Source: SVEL01 sp045126475 (GTDB taxonomy: Bacteria > Bacillota > Clostridia > Lachnospirales > Lachnospiraceae). From it: DNA of 25,275 nucleotides. The DNA lies in the NCBI GenBank assembly GCA_045126475.1, contig JBGVOL010000094.1, positions 1 to 25,275 of the forward strand, written 5' to 3'. The notes under the pieces are model-generated. The model searched no databases. It was not told the DNA's origin and worked only from the letters and a program-made list of their open reading frames with translations. Every line of letters begins with the position of its first letter. The first letter of the stretch is position 1. Made by a program: the position numbers and the translations under genes. Positions 6,735 through 13,994 of this stretch are shown piece after piece.

Positions 6735-7643
6735 ATGAATTGTAACAAATGTGGAAACTATATTCCTGACAATTCCGTTTTTTGTACTGCATGCGGCTCA
6801 CCTGTTGAAAACAGACCGGTCGTTCAGGAGCAGCCAAACGGTTACGCTCAGGCAATACCTCAGCAACCCATTGTTGAACAACCGGTTTATAACCAGCCCG
6901 TTATAAATGAGCAGCCTGTTTACAGTCAGCCTGTTGTGAATGAACAGCCGGTTTGCAGCCAGCCTGTTATAAATGAACAACCTGTTTACAGCCAGCCTGT
7001 TATAAATGAACAACCTGTCTATGGTCAGCAGGTTATGAACGGTCAACCTGTTTATGGTCAGCAGGTTATGAACGGACAGCCTGTTTATGGTCAGCCTGTT
7101 TACGGTCAGCCATATATGATGGCTCCGAAGAAGAAGAGCAAGGCACCTTGGATAGTCCTTGGCGTCTCATCTGTTCTTCTCATTGCCATAATTGTCATGG
7201 TAATTATACTTGTTGTTTCATGTAACTCAGATGATGCGAATGATTCTCCTCAGAGTGTTATTACAAGCTGTTTGACTTCTGCCGCAGCAGGTAACTCTGA
7301 AACACTGCTTAGCACCGTCTACCCTGCTATAATCGGAAGGCTTGAAGATATGGGCTACAGCCGCAGTGAAATATATGAAAACCTGAGAGATGACATTGTC
7401 AAGGAAGGCATGAGCTTCTCGAACATAAAACTGACATCAAACAAAAGATCCGATCAGGACACAGTATCTTATTACAATGAAGTTTTTTCACAGTACAAAG
7501 GATATAAGAATATTTCAGCCATCTATGAAGTTAATGGAACATTAAACATTAAAGTTGACGGTTATGAGTGGTCCGATCCTTTTGATGCAACTGTAGTTTT
7601 AAGTGACGGAAAATACTATGTACTTGATATAAACATAGATTAA
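6735..7643 (+). CDS. Zinc-ribbon, repeat-linker, single-TM protein (paralogue 2)
   Basis: This 302-residue protein has a zinc ribbon (Cys 3, 6, 17, 20 in MNCNKCGNYIPDNSVFCTAC), a long Gln/Pro/Val linker of six 11-residue repeats (residues 53-118, typified by SQPVINEQPVY), a basic PKKKSKAP and a TM helix at about 138-161. The outer domain (about 165-302) aligns by eye with that of the protein at 5838-6605, including the end (KYYVLDIN versus KYYICNFEF). An AAAGGA Shine-Dalgarno precedes the ATG by about 9 nt. It is 26 nt from the downstream methyltransferase and likely cotranscribed with it. Function not recognised; no catalytic motif is seen. Confidence 0.85.
   Translation: MNCNKCGNYIPDNSVFCTACGSPVENRPVVQEQPNGYAQAIPQQPIVEQPVYNQPVINEQPVYSQPVVNEQPVCSQPVINEQPVYSQPVINEQPVYGQQVMNGQPVYGQQVMNGQPVYGQPVYGQPYMMAPKKKSKAPWIVLGVSSVLLIAIIVMVIILVVSCNSDDANDSPQSVITSCLTSAAAGNSETLLSTVYPAIIGRLEDMGYSRSEIYENLRDDIVKEGMSFSNIKLTSNKRSDQDTVSYYNEVFSQYKGYKNISAIYEVNGTLNIKVDGYEWSDPFDATVVLSDGKYYVLDINID
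6891..7088 (+). repeat. Six 33-nt in-frame tandem repeats
   Basis: Six consecutive 11-residue units occur in the linker of the second zinc-ribbon protein: four of the xQPVINEQPVY type and two of the GQQVMNGQPVY type. Copies within each type are nearly identical in DNA. The array is a likely site of length variation by slippage, and the change of type after unit four suggests two rounds of duplication. Confidence 0.92.
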
Positions 7644-7669
7644 TATTTAATAAAAGGAATAAAGACAAT

Positions 7670-8533
7670 ATGTGGATTGCAAATCAATGGAAGGATTACG
7701 AAGTAATTGACTGCTCATCCGGTGAAAAGCTGGAGCGTTGGGGTCAGTACCGTCTTGTCCGCCCCGACCCGCAGGTCATATGGAATACCGAGAAGAACAA
7801 AGGCGACTGGAAAAATATCAACGGTCATTACCACAGAAGCACAAAAGGCGGTGGTGAGTGGGAGTTCTTCAACTTGCCGGAGCAGTGGAGCATCAATTAC
7901 AAATCGCTTACATTTAACTTAAAACCATTCAGTTTCAAGCATACGGGATTATTCCCTGAGCAGGCAACAAACTGGGACTGGTTTTCCGAAAAAATAAAAA
8001 ATGCCGGAAGGCCAATAAAGGTATTAAACCTTTTTGCATATACCGGTGGCGCGACACTTGCTGCCGCTGCAGCAGGAGCAAGCGTTACCCATGTAGATGC
8101 CTCAAAAGGAATGGTCGGCTGGGCAAAGGAGAACGCTGTCTCATCAGGTCTTGCGGATGCACCTATCCGCTGGCTGGTTGATGACTGTGTAAAATTCGTA
8201 GAGCGCGAGATAAGGCGCGGCAATAAATATGACGGAATAATTATGGACCCCCCTTCTTACGGAAGAGGTCCAAAAGGTGAAATATGGAAAATCGAGGATT
8301 CAATACACAGCTTTATAAGACTGTGTGCAAGTCTCTTGTCTGATGACCCACTGTTTTTCCTTGTTAATTCCTATACAACAGGTCTTGCACCTGCGGTGCT
8401 TACCTACATGATTTCCACGGAAATCGTAAAAACACACAAAGGTCATGTGGAATCCGAGGAGATAGGCCTTCCTGTTTCCAAATCAGGACTAGTCCTCCCT
8501 TGTGGTGCATCAGGTCGCTGGTGCAAGAATTAA
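7670..8533 (+). CDS. Class I SAM-dependent methyltransferase (RlmI/RlmK-like catalytic domain)
   Basis: A 287-residue protein with a Rossmann methyltransferase fold. Motif I is VLNLFAYTGGATL (118-130), the acidic residue after strand 2 is in HVDASKGMVGWAKEN (Asp143), DDC (171-173) fits the post-strand position and the catalytic-type loop is MDPPSYGRGPKGE (192-204). This arrangement belongs to the family of 23S rRNA cytosine-C5/guanine methyltransferases such as RlmI and RlmK, but no PUA domain is present, so the substrate is uncertain. The N-terminal ~90 residues resemble the beta-rich lead-in of that family. AAAGGA precedes the ATG; it sits 26 nt after and 33 nt before zinc-ribbon genes, indicating one operon. 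Confidence 0.85.
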   Translation: MWIANQWKDYEVIDCSSGEKLERWGQYRLVRPDPQVIWNTEKNKGDWKNINGHYHRSTKGGGEWEFFNLPEQWSINYKSLTFNLKPFSFKHTGLFPEQATNWDWFSEKIKNAGRPIKVLNLFAYTGGATLAAAAAGASVTHVDASKGMVGWAKENAVSSGLADAPIRWLVDDCVKFVEREIRRGNKYDGIIMDPPSYGRGPKGEIWKIEDSIHSFIRLCASLLSDDPLFFLVNSYTTGLAPAVLTYMISTEIVKTHKGHVESEEIGLPVSKSGLVLPCGASGRWCKN

Positions 8534-8566
8534 TTTAATATTTTACTTAAGAAAGGAATTTTAAAA

Positions 8567-9475
8567 ATGTTTTGCACAAAATGTGGAAGTGAACTTCCGG
8601 ACGGATCATTATTCTGCACAAGCTGCGGAGCTGCTCAGGATTCAAACCCTGCAGGTAATTCAAACTCTGATTCACCTTTTATCAACTATTCAGGCTCAGG
8701 TTCATACAACCAGCCTCAGCAGCCGGCGTATCAGCCTCAGCAGCCGACATACCAGTCTGCAATACCAAACAACGGTAACGCTTTCAGCGGCTCTTCTCTT
8801 ATCGAGAAACCAAAGAAGAGCAAGGCTCCTCTCATTATAGGTATAGTAGCTGCCGTACTCTGTGTGGCAATCATTGCAATTATCGTATGTATCCTTGTGA
8901 TAAAGCCTGAGGATGAGAAGAAAAAAGATGATATTCTCGATAAGGGATATGTAACTGAACAGGACTCTTATGACAAAGCACTTGAAGAACTTCTTGATGT
9001 GTATATAAAGGCAATATACGACTATGACTACGAATTATTCAAATCATGCATGTTCCCGGGTGACTTTGATGTTGACAGAGCAAAGCTCTCTGACTACTCT
9101 GACAATGAATACATGGATTATTTTGCACCTGTTTATCCGGACTATGATACGTTCAAGAGCTGGTCAATTGAAATCACCTCTACCGACTGCGTCGATGACC
9201 CTGTAGAGCTTGATGAATTAAATTCACAGTACAATCTTACAGGCAAGAACAAATTGGAAGTTTACTATGACATCTACTTTGATATTACAATGAAGAGTGA
9301 TGTAAGAACAGTTACATTCCCATGTGATGTTGAGCTTGTAAAAGCTGACGGTCACTGGTACTTATGGTATACATACTTTGATGCCTTGGACTACTATACT
9401 GACTCATACGAATTCACAGGAAGCGGAATCGATTACTTTGCAAGAGATTACGTTCCATACGAAGATGAAGAATAA
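8567..9475 (+). CDS. Zinc-ribbon, single-TM protein with extracytoplasmic domain (paralogue 3)
   Basis: This 302-residue protein has Cys 3, 6, 17, 20 in MFCTKCGSELPDGSLFCTSC, a Ser/Asn/Gln/Pro-rich linker (about 25-80) with two QPQQP-type units, PKKSKAP and a TM helix at about 87-112. The outer part is strongly acidic (runs of Asp/Glu/Tyr, ending YVPYEDEE). It shares architecture and juxtamembrane motif with the two upstream paralogues, but its outer domain is more diverged. An AAAGGA Shine-Dalgarno precedes the ATG. It ends 22 nt before a strong terminator shared with the opposing gene. Function unknown. Confidence 0.85.
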   Translation: MFCTKCGSELPDGSLFCTSCGAAQDSNPAGNSNSDSPFINYSGSGSYNQPQQPAYQPQQPTYQSAIPNNGNAFSGSSLIEKPKKSKAPLIIGIVAAVLCVAIIAIIVCILVIKPEDEKKKDDILDKGYVTEQDSYDKALEELLDVYIKAIYDYDYELFKSCMFPGDFDVDRAKLSDYSDNEYMDYFAPVYPDYDTFKSWSIEITSTDCVDDPVELDELNSQYNLTGKNKLEVYYDIYFDITMKSDVRTVTFPCDVELVKADGHWYLWYTYFDALDYYTDSYEFTGSGIDYFARDYVPYEDEE

Positions 9476-9497
9476 TAAAACATTATATTTCTTAGAC

Positions 9498-9525
9498 AGA
9501 AAGGGGCTGATAACAGCCCCTTTCT
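9498..9525. terminator. Bidirectional intrinsic terminator
   Basis: A perfect 12-bp GC-rich stem (9498-9509 with 9514-9525) has an ATAA loop, with T-rich flanks on both strands (TTTCTTTACT on the plus side; TTTCTGTC then AAT-rich sequence on the minus side). It lies between the convergent zinc-ribbon 3 gene and the GNAT-HAD gene, so it can end both transcripts. Confidence 0.9.
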
Positions 9526-9531
9526 TTACTA

Positions 9532-10650
9532 CTAGATTTCAATCTCTGTTCCAAGTATATTGTCAAGTTCCAAAAGTACCTGCTCTATATTCTTAAATAC
9601 TATTCCACTCATGCCGGCTCTAATGGAAGCCTCTATATTATCTGCCCTGTCATCTATAAATACACATTCTGACGGCTCCAGATTATATTTGTCCACAAAT
9701 ATTTTAAATATTTCCTGTTCAGGCTTTACTGCTCCCACCTCATAGGAAACAACTCTGCCGTCTGCCTCATCAAAAAAACTCATATGTTCAAGAGCATATT
9801 TAAATGGCGTCCTGCCGTAGTTTGACAGGATATATACCTTATATCCCAACTCCTTAAGCGTTCTCATAAGAGGTGTGGAATAATCGTATTCCTTCACTAT
9901 CTTTCCCACATTTTCCATGTAATAACGTATCTCGTCAGGAATATCCGGCTCTATTTTTATGCATGAACTTATAAACTCCTCGTCACTTAAAACGCCTCTG
10001 TCATGCTCATCCCAATGCTTCTGTGAACCGATTGTGGCATTAATAAGCTTCTTCTTTGTGTCATCGCTCATGTTAAGCTCATCAACGAATTTTCTCCAGT
10101 TAAATTCAAGGAGAACCTGCCCCACATCAAACACAACATTTTTTATAATAACCTTGTGATATGCAAGTCTCTCGCTACCGTTTTCGACATACACAATCCC
10201 ACATTTTCTGAAATCATGCTTCTCCAAAAATCGCTGCATCGGAATATTATCCCTGTGCGTGTCCATTCTTAAGTCATATACATCCGCTTCCTTACACCTT
10301 TTTGCTGCGTAATCAATGCACAGGCCTGCAACGCCGCGATTATGTGTATTTCCACCCACGGCAATCCTGTGAACAACACCATACTTCCTGTTATTTCTCC
10401 ACTGCCCCTGCTCTATGACATCATATGACTTGTCATTTTCAATTGCAAAATAAAACACTGCCTCTATGCCATCCTCCGAAGCTGCCACATAACATTTTTT
10501 GTCCATAATATCCTGACAGACAAGCTCCCTTGGCGGATAATTTGCTCCCCACTGTGAAGCATTGCCTGACGCCGCCATGTATTCTCTGGCACCCGCATAA
10601 ATACTCATGATATCTTCAATATCTTTCATATCCGCAGTTCTTATATCCAT
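9532..10650 (-). CDS. GNAT acetyltransferase - HAD phosphatase fusion
   Basis: A 372-residue two-domain protein. Residues 1-165 look like a GNAT N-acetyltransferase: VVHRIAVGGNTHNRGVAG carries the acetyl-CoA loop and RDNIPMQRFLEKHDFRKCG is the C-terminal part of the fold. Residues ~168-370 are a HAD-superfamily subclass IA domain resembling E. coli YihX: NVVFDVGQVLLEFNW (motif I, Asp175, with Gly where many HADs have a second Asp, as in YihX), KVYILSNYGRTP (motif II), VGAVKPEQEIFKIF (motif III Lys) and CVFIDDRADNIEA (motif IV). An upstream ATG at 10746 lies inside the HD-GYP gene; the GAGGT-supported ATG at 10650 starts with the GNAT fold. It is 25 nt after the HD-GYP stop. Substrates unknown. 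Confidence 0.85.
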   Translation of the reverse strand: MDIRTADMKDIEDIMSIYAGAREYMAASGNASQWGANYPPRELVCQDIMDKKCYVAASEDGIEAVFYFAIENDKSYDVIEQGQWRNNRKYGVVHRIAVGGNTHNRGVAGLCIDYAAKRCKEADVYDLRMDTHRDNIPMQRFLEKHDFRKCGIVYVENGSERLAYHKVIIKNVVFDVGQVLLEFNWRKFVDELNMSDDTKKKLINATIGSQKHWDEHDRGVLSDEEFISSCIKIEPDIPDEIRYYMENVGKIVKEYDYSTPLMRTLKELGYKVYILSNYGRTPFKYALEHMSFFDEADGRVVSYEVGAVKPEQEIFKIFVDKYNLEPSECVFIDDRADNIEASIRAGMSGIVFKNIEQVLLELDNILGTEIEI

Positions 10651-10675
10651 ATCATACCTCTTTTTCCTGCACTTT

Positions 10676-12370
10676 TTATTCAAAGCTGTTATACAGATTT
10701 TCCAGTTCCGGCCTGCACTCCATAAAGATTTTTCCAAGTTCCGCATCGAAGTGTTCTCCCAGTGACTCTTCTATTATTGAAAATGCCTTATCATAGGAAA
10801 ATGCATCCTTATAGCATCTTTTACTTACCAATGCATCAAATACATCGGCCAATGCCATGATTCTTGCCTCAATTGGAATGTCAACGCCGGACAGACCTGA
10901 AGGATATCCCTTTCCGTTCCATTTTTCGTGATGATAGTGTGCAACATTTTTCGCTATCTCAACGAATTTATCATCCTCTACACCGCGAAGAATGTTTTCA
11001 ACGATTCTTGCGCCTTCTCCCGCATGTCTCTTCATTTCTGCATACTCTTCATCCGTATATTTTCCCGGTTTTCTAAGCACTGCATCATCGATTGCAATCT
11101 TTCCCAAATCATGCATTGGTGCGGCTTTCTCCACCTGCTTTAAGAATTCTTCATCCACACCAAACTTGTCACAGTATTCCCTCAGTCTGCGTGAGAAAAC
11201 TTTGACTACCGCACTTGTTCTTTTTATGTGACCGCCTGTATTGTTATCCCTGCTTTCAACCATATCTGCCATGCCGAGAACCATCATATCCTTTATGTAA
11301 AGTATATTCTTTGTCTTCTCTTCCACCTCATTCTCAAGGCAGGCATTATATTCCTCAATGGTATTGTAATACTTCTTCTCAAGTGTTCTGTCGATAAACT
11401 CCAGAAGATATCCGACATTGCTCTTTTTTCCGTAGGAGATATGTCTTATTTCCAATTCAAAATAGCTGTTACCAATGTTTACTGTCTTACTGTTCTTTTC
11501 CTCTCCGTCCCATTGCATCACATATTGTACCACTTCCCTGTACAGATAACTGTCCGATGCAGGAATCTCCTTATCTACAATCCATTCCTTTATCTCAGGG
11601 AAAAGATTTTTTATGAAATCATTTGAATTCACATACCTGTATTTATTGTCAAATACTATATACCCGTACTCATTGAGCTTCTCAACGGAACTGACAATAT
11701 TTGATGACATATCATACATATTTATACGTTCAAAATATTTTATGATAAGTGCTATTCCTATAAGATATCCAACTGCCATAAAACTGATATTTGAGCCGAT
11801 AACTCTCTCAATAATATACATGGCTATAATGGCAAATCCGGTTACTCCGATACTTGTCACTGCACGGAATGATATCTCATTTCTCCTTCTTATGGCATAA
11901 ATCAGGCAGAACATAATAATCACACCATACATTACCATCATGACAGGATATAATTCATGCAATGGGCCGTATGTCTTTATGAGATAATTGTAGCCGTCGC
12001 CGTGGCCGAGTTCTACTTCTTTATAGTATATATCACTCTTTCCGATGGTGAAAACAAGGCATAATACCACTGTTGAAAACAGTGTCATAAATGCAACCAG
12101 AATACGAGGTATCTTTAAATTGCACAACCTCTGCAAAACCAGCACCGTCAGAAGAGGTGCGAAGCATCCTCCCACATAAAGAAATTGGTTTGCCCAGACT
12201 GCAAGTTCAAGTGTCTCCGCTGATGCAAGCACAAATCGTCCAAGACAATTTATGGTAACAAGCACGGCAAATAATATAAACATTGTATCTACATTTTTAT
12301 TTCTGGCAAGAAAACTTCCGGTCATTATAAGTGCTAATACGAATACAATAAAATAAAACCACGTTACCAT
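10676..12370 (-). CDS. 7TM-PAS-HD-GYP protein, predicted c-di-GMP phosphodiesterase
   Basis: A 564-residue membrane receptor. Residues 1-215 hold about seven hydrophobic helices like the N-terminal 7TM module of some histidine kinases; 225-330 resemble a PAS domain (EYGYIVFDNKYRYVNSND); a coiled stretch (335-360) leads to an intact HD-GYP domain (360-560). The metal and signature residues are present: His381, His420-Asp421 (MHDLGKI), His449, HHE 480-482, GYP 488-490 and Asp509 in ALADVFDAL. HD-GYP domains hydrolyse cyclic di-GMP (family knowledge). GGAGG lies 5 nt before the ATG, with a promoter at 12448-12476. It heads a two-gene unit with the GNAT-HAD gene. Confidence 0.93.
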   Translation of the reverse strand: MVTWFYFIVFVLALIMTGSFLARNKNVDTMFILFAVLVTINCLGRFVLASAETLELAVWANQFLYVGGCFAPLLTVLVLQRLCNLKIPRILVAFMTLFSTVVLCLVFTIGKSDIYYKEVELGHGDGYNYLIKTYGPLHELYPVMMVMYGVIIMFCLIYAIRRRNEISFRAVTSIGVTGFAIIAMYIIERVIGSNISFMAVGYLIGIALIIKYFERINMYDMSSNIVSSVEKLNEYGYIVFDNKYRYVNSNDFIKNLFPEIKEWIVDKEIPASDSYLYREVVQYVMQWDGEEKNSKTVNIGNSYFELEIRHISYGKKSNVGYLLEFIDRTLEKKYYNTIEEYNACLENEVEEKTKNILYIKDMMVLGMADMVESRDNNTGGHIKRTSAVVKVFSRRLREYCDKFGVDEEFLKQVEKAAPMHDLGKIAIDDAVLRKPGKYTDEEYAEMKRHAGEGARIVENILRGVEDDKFVEIAKNVAHYHHEKWNGKGYPSGLSGVDIPIEARIMALADVFDALVSKRCYKDAFSYDKAFSIIEESLGEHFDAELGKIFMECRPELENLYNSFE

Positions 12371-12447
12371 ATACTCCTCCGTTCTTTTGTGTACAAAACC
12401 TACTTTTTATCTTAATTCACTGTCATTCTAAAATGTTTGCTTTATCT

Positions 12448-12476
12448 ATTATACATCAAAATACGGAGATTCGCAA
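12448..12476 (-). promoter_or_regulatory. Sigma-A promoter of the 7TM-HD-GYP gene
   Basis: On the minus strand TTGCGA (12476-12471), a 17-nt spacer and TATAAT (12453-12448). The predicted start near 12441 leaves about 70 nt of leader with no obvious structure. Confidence 0.75.
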
Positions 12477-12499
12477 TTATTTACTCCGCGTATAGCGTC

Positions 12500-12544
12500 T
12501 TGACCTTCGGTCAATCCGCACACGTACATTCTTCGAATGTACGT
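12500..12544. repeat. Two tandem perfect hairpins with TTC triloops
   Basis: TTGACC/GGTCAA (12500-12505 with 12509-12514) and ACGTACATTC/GAATGTACGT (12522-12531 with 12535-12544) are both perfect and both close a TTC loop, seven bases apart. They lie between the tuf terminator and the HD-GYP promoter. The twin design resembles REP/BIME-type palindromic units, though only one copy is in the window. Confidence 0.6.
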
Positions 12545-12546
12545 CT

Positions 12547-12606
12547 ATAAGAAATAAAAAAGGTGTGTTACCATGCAAGCATGGCACACACCTTTTTATT
12601 TCTTAT
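12547..12606. terminator. Very long palindromic terminator after tuf
   Basis: A 60-nt inverted repeat pairs 12547-12575 with 12580-12606: AGGTGTGT/ACACACCT core, CCATG/CATGG top with a CAAG loop, and outer A-rich/T-rich arms (ATAAGAAAT versus ATTTCTTAT) with only one or two bulged bases. Each side ends in a T-run on its own strand, so it works as an intrinsic terminator in both directions. It is 30 nt downstream of the tuf stop. The stem is about twice the usual length. Confidence 0.9.
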
Positions 12607-12635
12607 AAAATACGCTCTAAGAAAAGTATTCGTGA

Positions 12636-13829
12636 TTATTCAATAATCTTTGCTACCTTACCAGAACCTACTGTTCTACCACCTTCACGGATAGCGAAAC
12701 CAAGTCCCTGCTCCATAGCGATTGGGTGGATGAGCTCGATTGTCATCTCAACGTTATCGCCAGGCATGCACATCTCTGTGCCGGCTGGTAACTCACAAAC
12801 ACCTGTAACGTCTGTTGTTCTGAAGTAGAACTGTGGACGGTAGTTGTTGAAGAATGGAGTATGACGTCCACCTTCGTCCTTTGTTAATACGTAAACCTGA
12901 GCTGTAAACTTCTTATGACATGTTACAGAACCTGGCTTTGCAATAACCTGTCCTCTTTCGATATCTGTTCTCTGAACACCACGAAGAAGAGCACCGATGT
13001 TATCACCAGCCTGAGCCTCATCAAGAAGCTTTCTGAACATCTCGATACCTGTTACAACAGTCTTACGAACGTCTTCCTTAATACCAAGGATTTCAACTTC
13101 ATCGTTAAGGTGAAGTGTTCCTCTTTCTACTCTACCTGTAGCAACTGTACCACGACCTGTGATTGTGAATACGTCCTCTACCGGCATAAGGAATGGCTTA
13201 TCTGTATCTCTTTCTGGATCTGGAATCCAAGAATCTACTGCGTCAAATAACTCAAGAATCTTGTCACCCCACTCGCTTGAAGGATCTTCAAGAGCCTTAA
13301 GAGCTGAACCCTGGATGATTGGTGTATCATCGCCTGGGAACTCGTACTCATTTAACAACTCTCTGATATCCATCTCAACTAACTCAAGAAGCTCTGGATC
13401 ATCAACCATATCACACTTGTTCATGAATACTACGATGTAAGGTACACCTACCTGACGAGAAAGGAGGATGTGCTCCTTTGTCTGAGCCATAACACCATCA
13501 GTAGCAGCAACAACGAGGATAGCACCATCCATCTGTGCAGCACCTGTGATCATGTTCTTTACGTAGTCAGCATGTCCAGGACAGTCAACGTGTGCGTAAT
13601 GTCTCTTCTCTGTCTCGTACTCAACGTGAGCTGTAGAGATTGTGATACCTCTTTCTCTCTCTTCTGGAGCCTTATCGATGTTCTCGAATGCAACAGCCTC
13701 ACCTGTACCGAGTCTCTCATGAAGAGTTTTTGTGATTGCAGCTGTTAAAGTAGTCTTACCATGATCTACGTGACCGATTGTACCAATGTTACAATGTGGT
13801 TTTGTTCTTTCAAACTTAGCCTTTGCCAT
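12636..13829 (-). CDS. tuf: Elongation factor Tu
   Basis: EF-Tu (397 residues, standard length) carries aminoacyl-tRNA to the ribosome as a GTP complex. The G1 loop is GHVDHGKT (19-26), G2 lies in RGITISTAHVEYE, G3 in DCPGHADYV, G4 is NKCD and G5 is GSALKAL; domains 2 and 3 follow with TGRVERGTLHLNDEVEI and the C-terminus GGRTVGSGKVAKI. AGGAGG precedes the ATG. It is last in the str operon, 165 nt after fusA, with its own promoter (13953-13981), a structured leader and a strong terminator, so it can be made at higher levels than its neighbours. Confidence 0.99.
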   Translation of the reverse strand: MAKAKFERTKPHCNIGTIGHVDHGKTTLTAAITKTLHERLGTGEAVAFENIDKAPEERERGITISTAHVEYETEKRHYAHVDCPGHADYVKNMITGAAQMDGAILVVAATDGVMAQTKEHILLSRQVGVPYIVVFMNKCDMVDDPELLELVEMDIRELLNEYEFPGDDTPIIQGSALKALEDPSSEWGDKILELFDAVDSWIPDPERDTDKPFLMPVEDVFTITGRGTVATGRVERGTLHLNDEVEILGIKEDVRKTVVTGIEMFRKLLDEAQAGDNIGALLRGVQRTDIERGQVIAKPGSVTCHKKFTAQVYVLTKDEGGRHTPFFNNYRPQFYFRTTDVTGVCELPAGTEMCMPGDNVEMTIELIHPIAMEQGLGFAIREGGRTVGSGKVAKIIE

Positions 13830-13860
13830 TTTTAATGACCTCCTAAAAAAAAATTTCCCT

Positions 13861-13937
13861 AATCATAGTTGCACAACAACTATGATTTAATATAAGTTTA
13901 GCCTTAGAGGCAGGGTATTCCTACCCCTAGGCTCTAA
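13861..13937 (-). promoter_or_regulatory. Two-hairpin leader of tuf
   Basis: In the ~117-nt tuf leader a first hairpin pairs TTAGAG with CTCTAA (13932-13937 with 13904-13909) and GGGTA with TACCC (13913-13926) around a 4-nt loop. A second, perfect 11-bp hairpin AATCATAGTTG/CAACTATGATT (13861-13887) has a 5-nt loop. On the minus strand the second is followed by AGGGAAA and nine T residues just before the Shine-Dalgarno, which resembles an attenuator with an offset T-run. Structure is seen; attenuation is inference. Confidence 0.55.
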
Positions 13938-13952
13938 TAACGGCTATAAATG

Positions 13953-13981
13953 ATTATATTGCATAATATTAACATTTTCAA
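13953..13981 (-). promoter_or_regulatory. Sigma-A promoter of tuf
   Basis: TTGAAA (13981-13976), a 17-nt spacer and TATAAT (13958-13953) lie in the fusA-tuf gap, starting about 14 nt after the fusA stop. There is no terminator between fusA and tuf, so tuf probably receives both readthrough and its own transcripts. Confidence 0.8.
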
Positions 13982-13994
13982 GCTTTTTTTTAAT

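Noticed and set aside
6891..7088. Repeat array considered as CRISPR
   Set aside because: The repeats are head-to-tail without spacers, stay in frame and encode a protein linker.
10650..10746. Extended start of the GNAT-HAD gene at 10746
   Set aside because: It would overlap the HD-GYP C-terminus and add a basic 32-residue extension without family similarity; the ATG at 10650 has GAGGT upstream.
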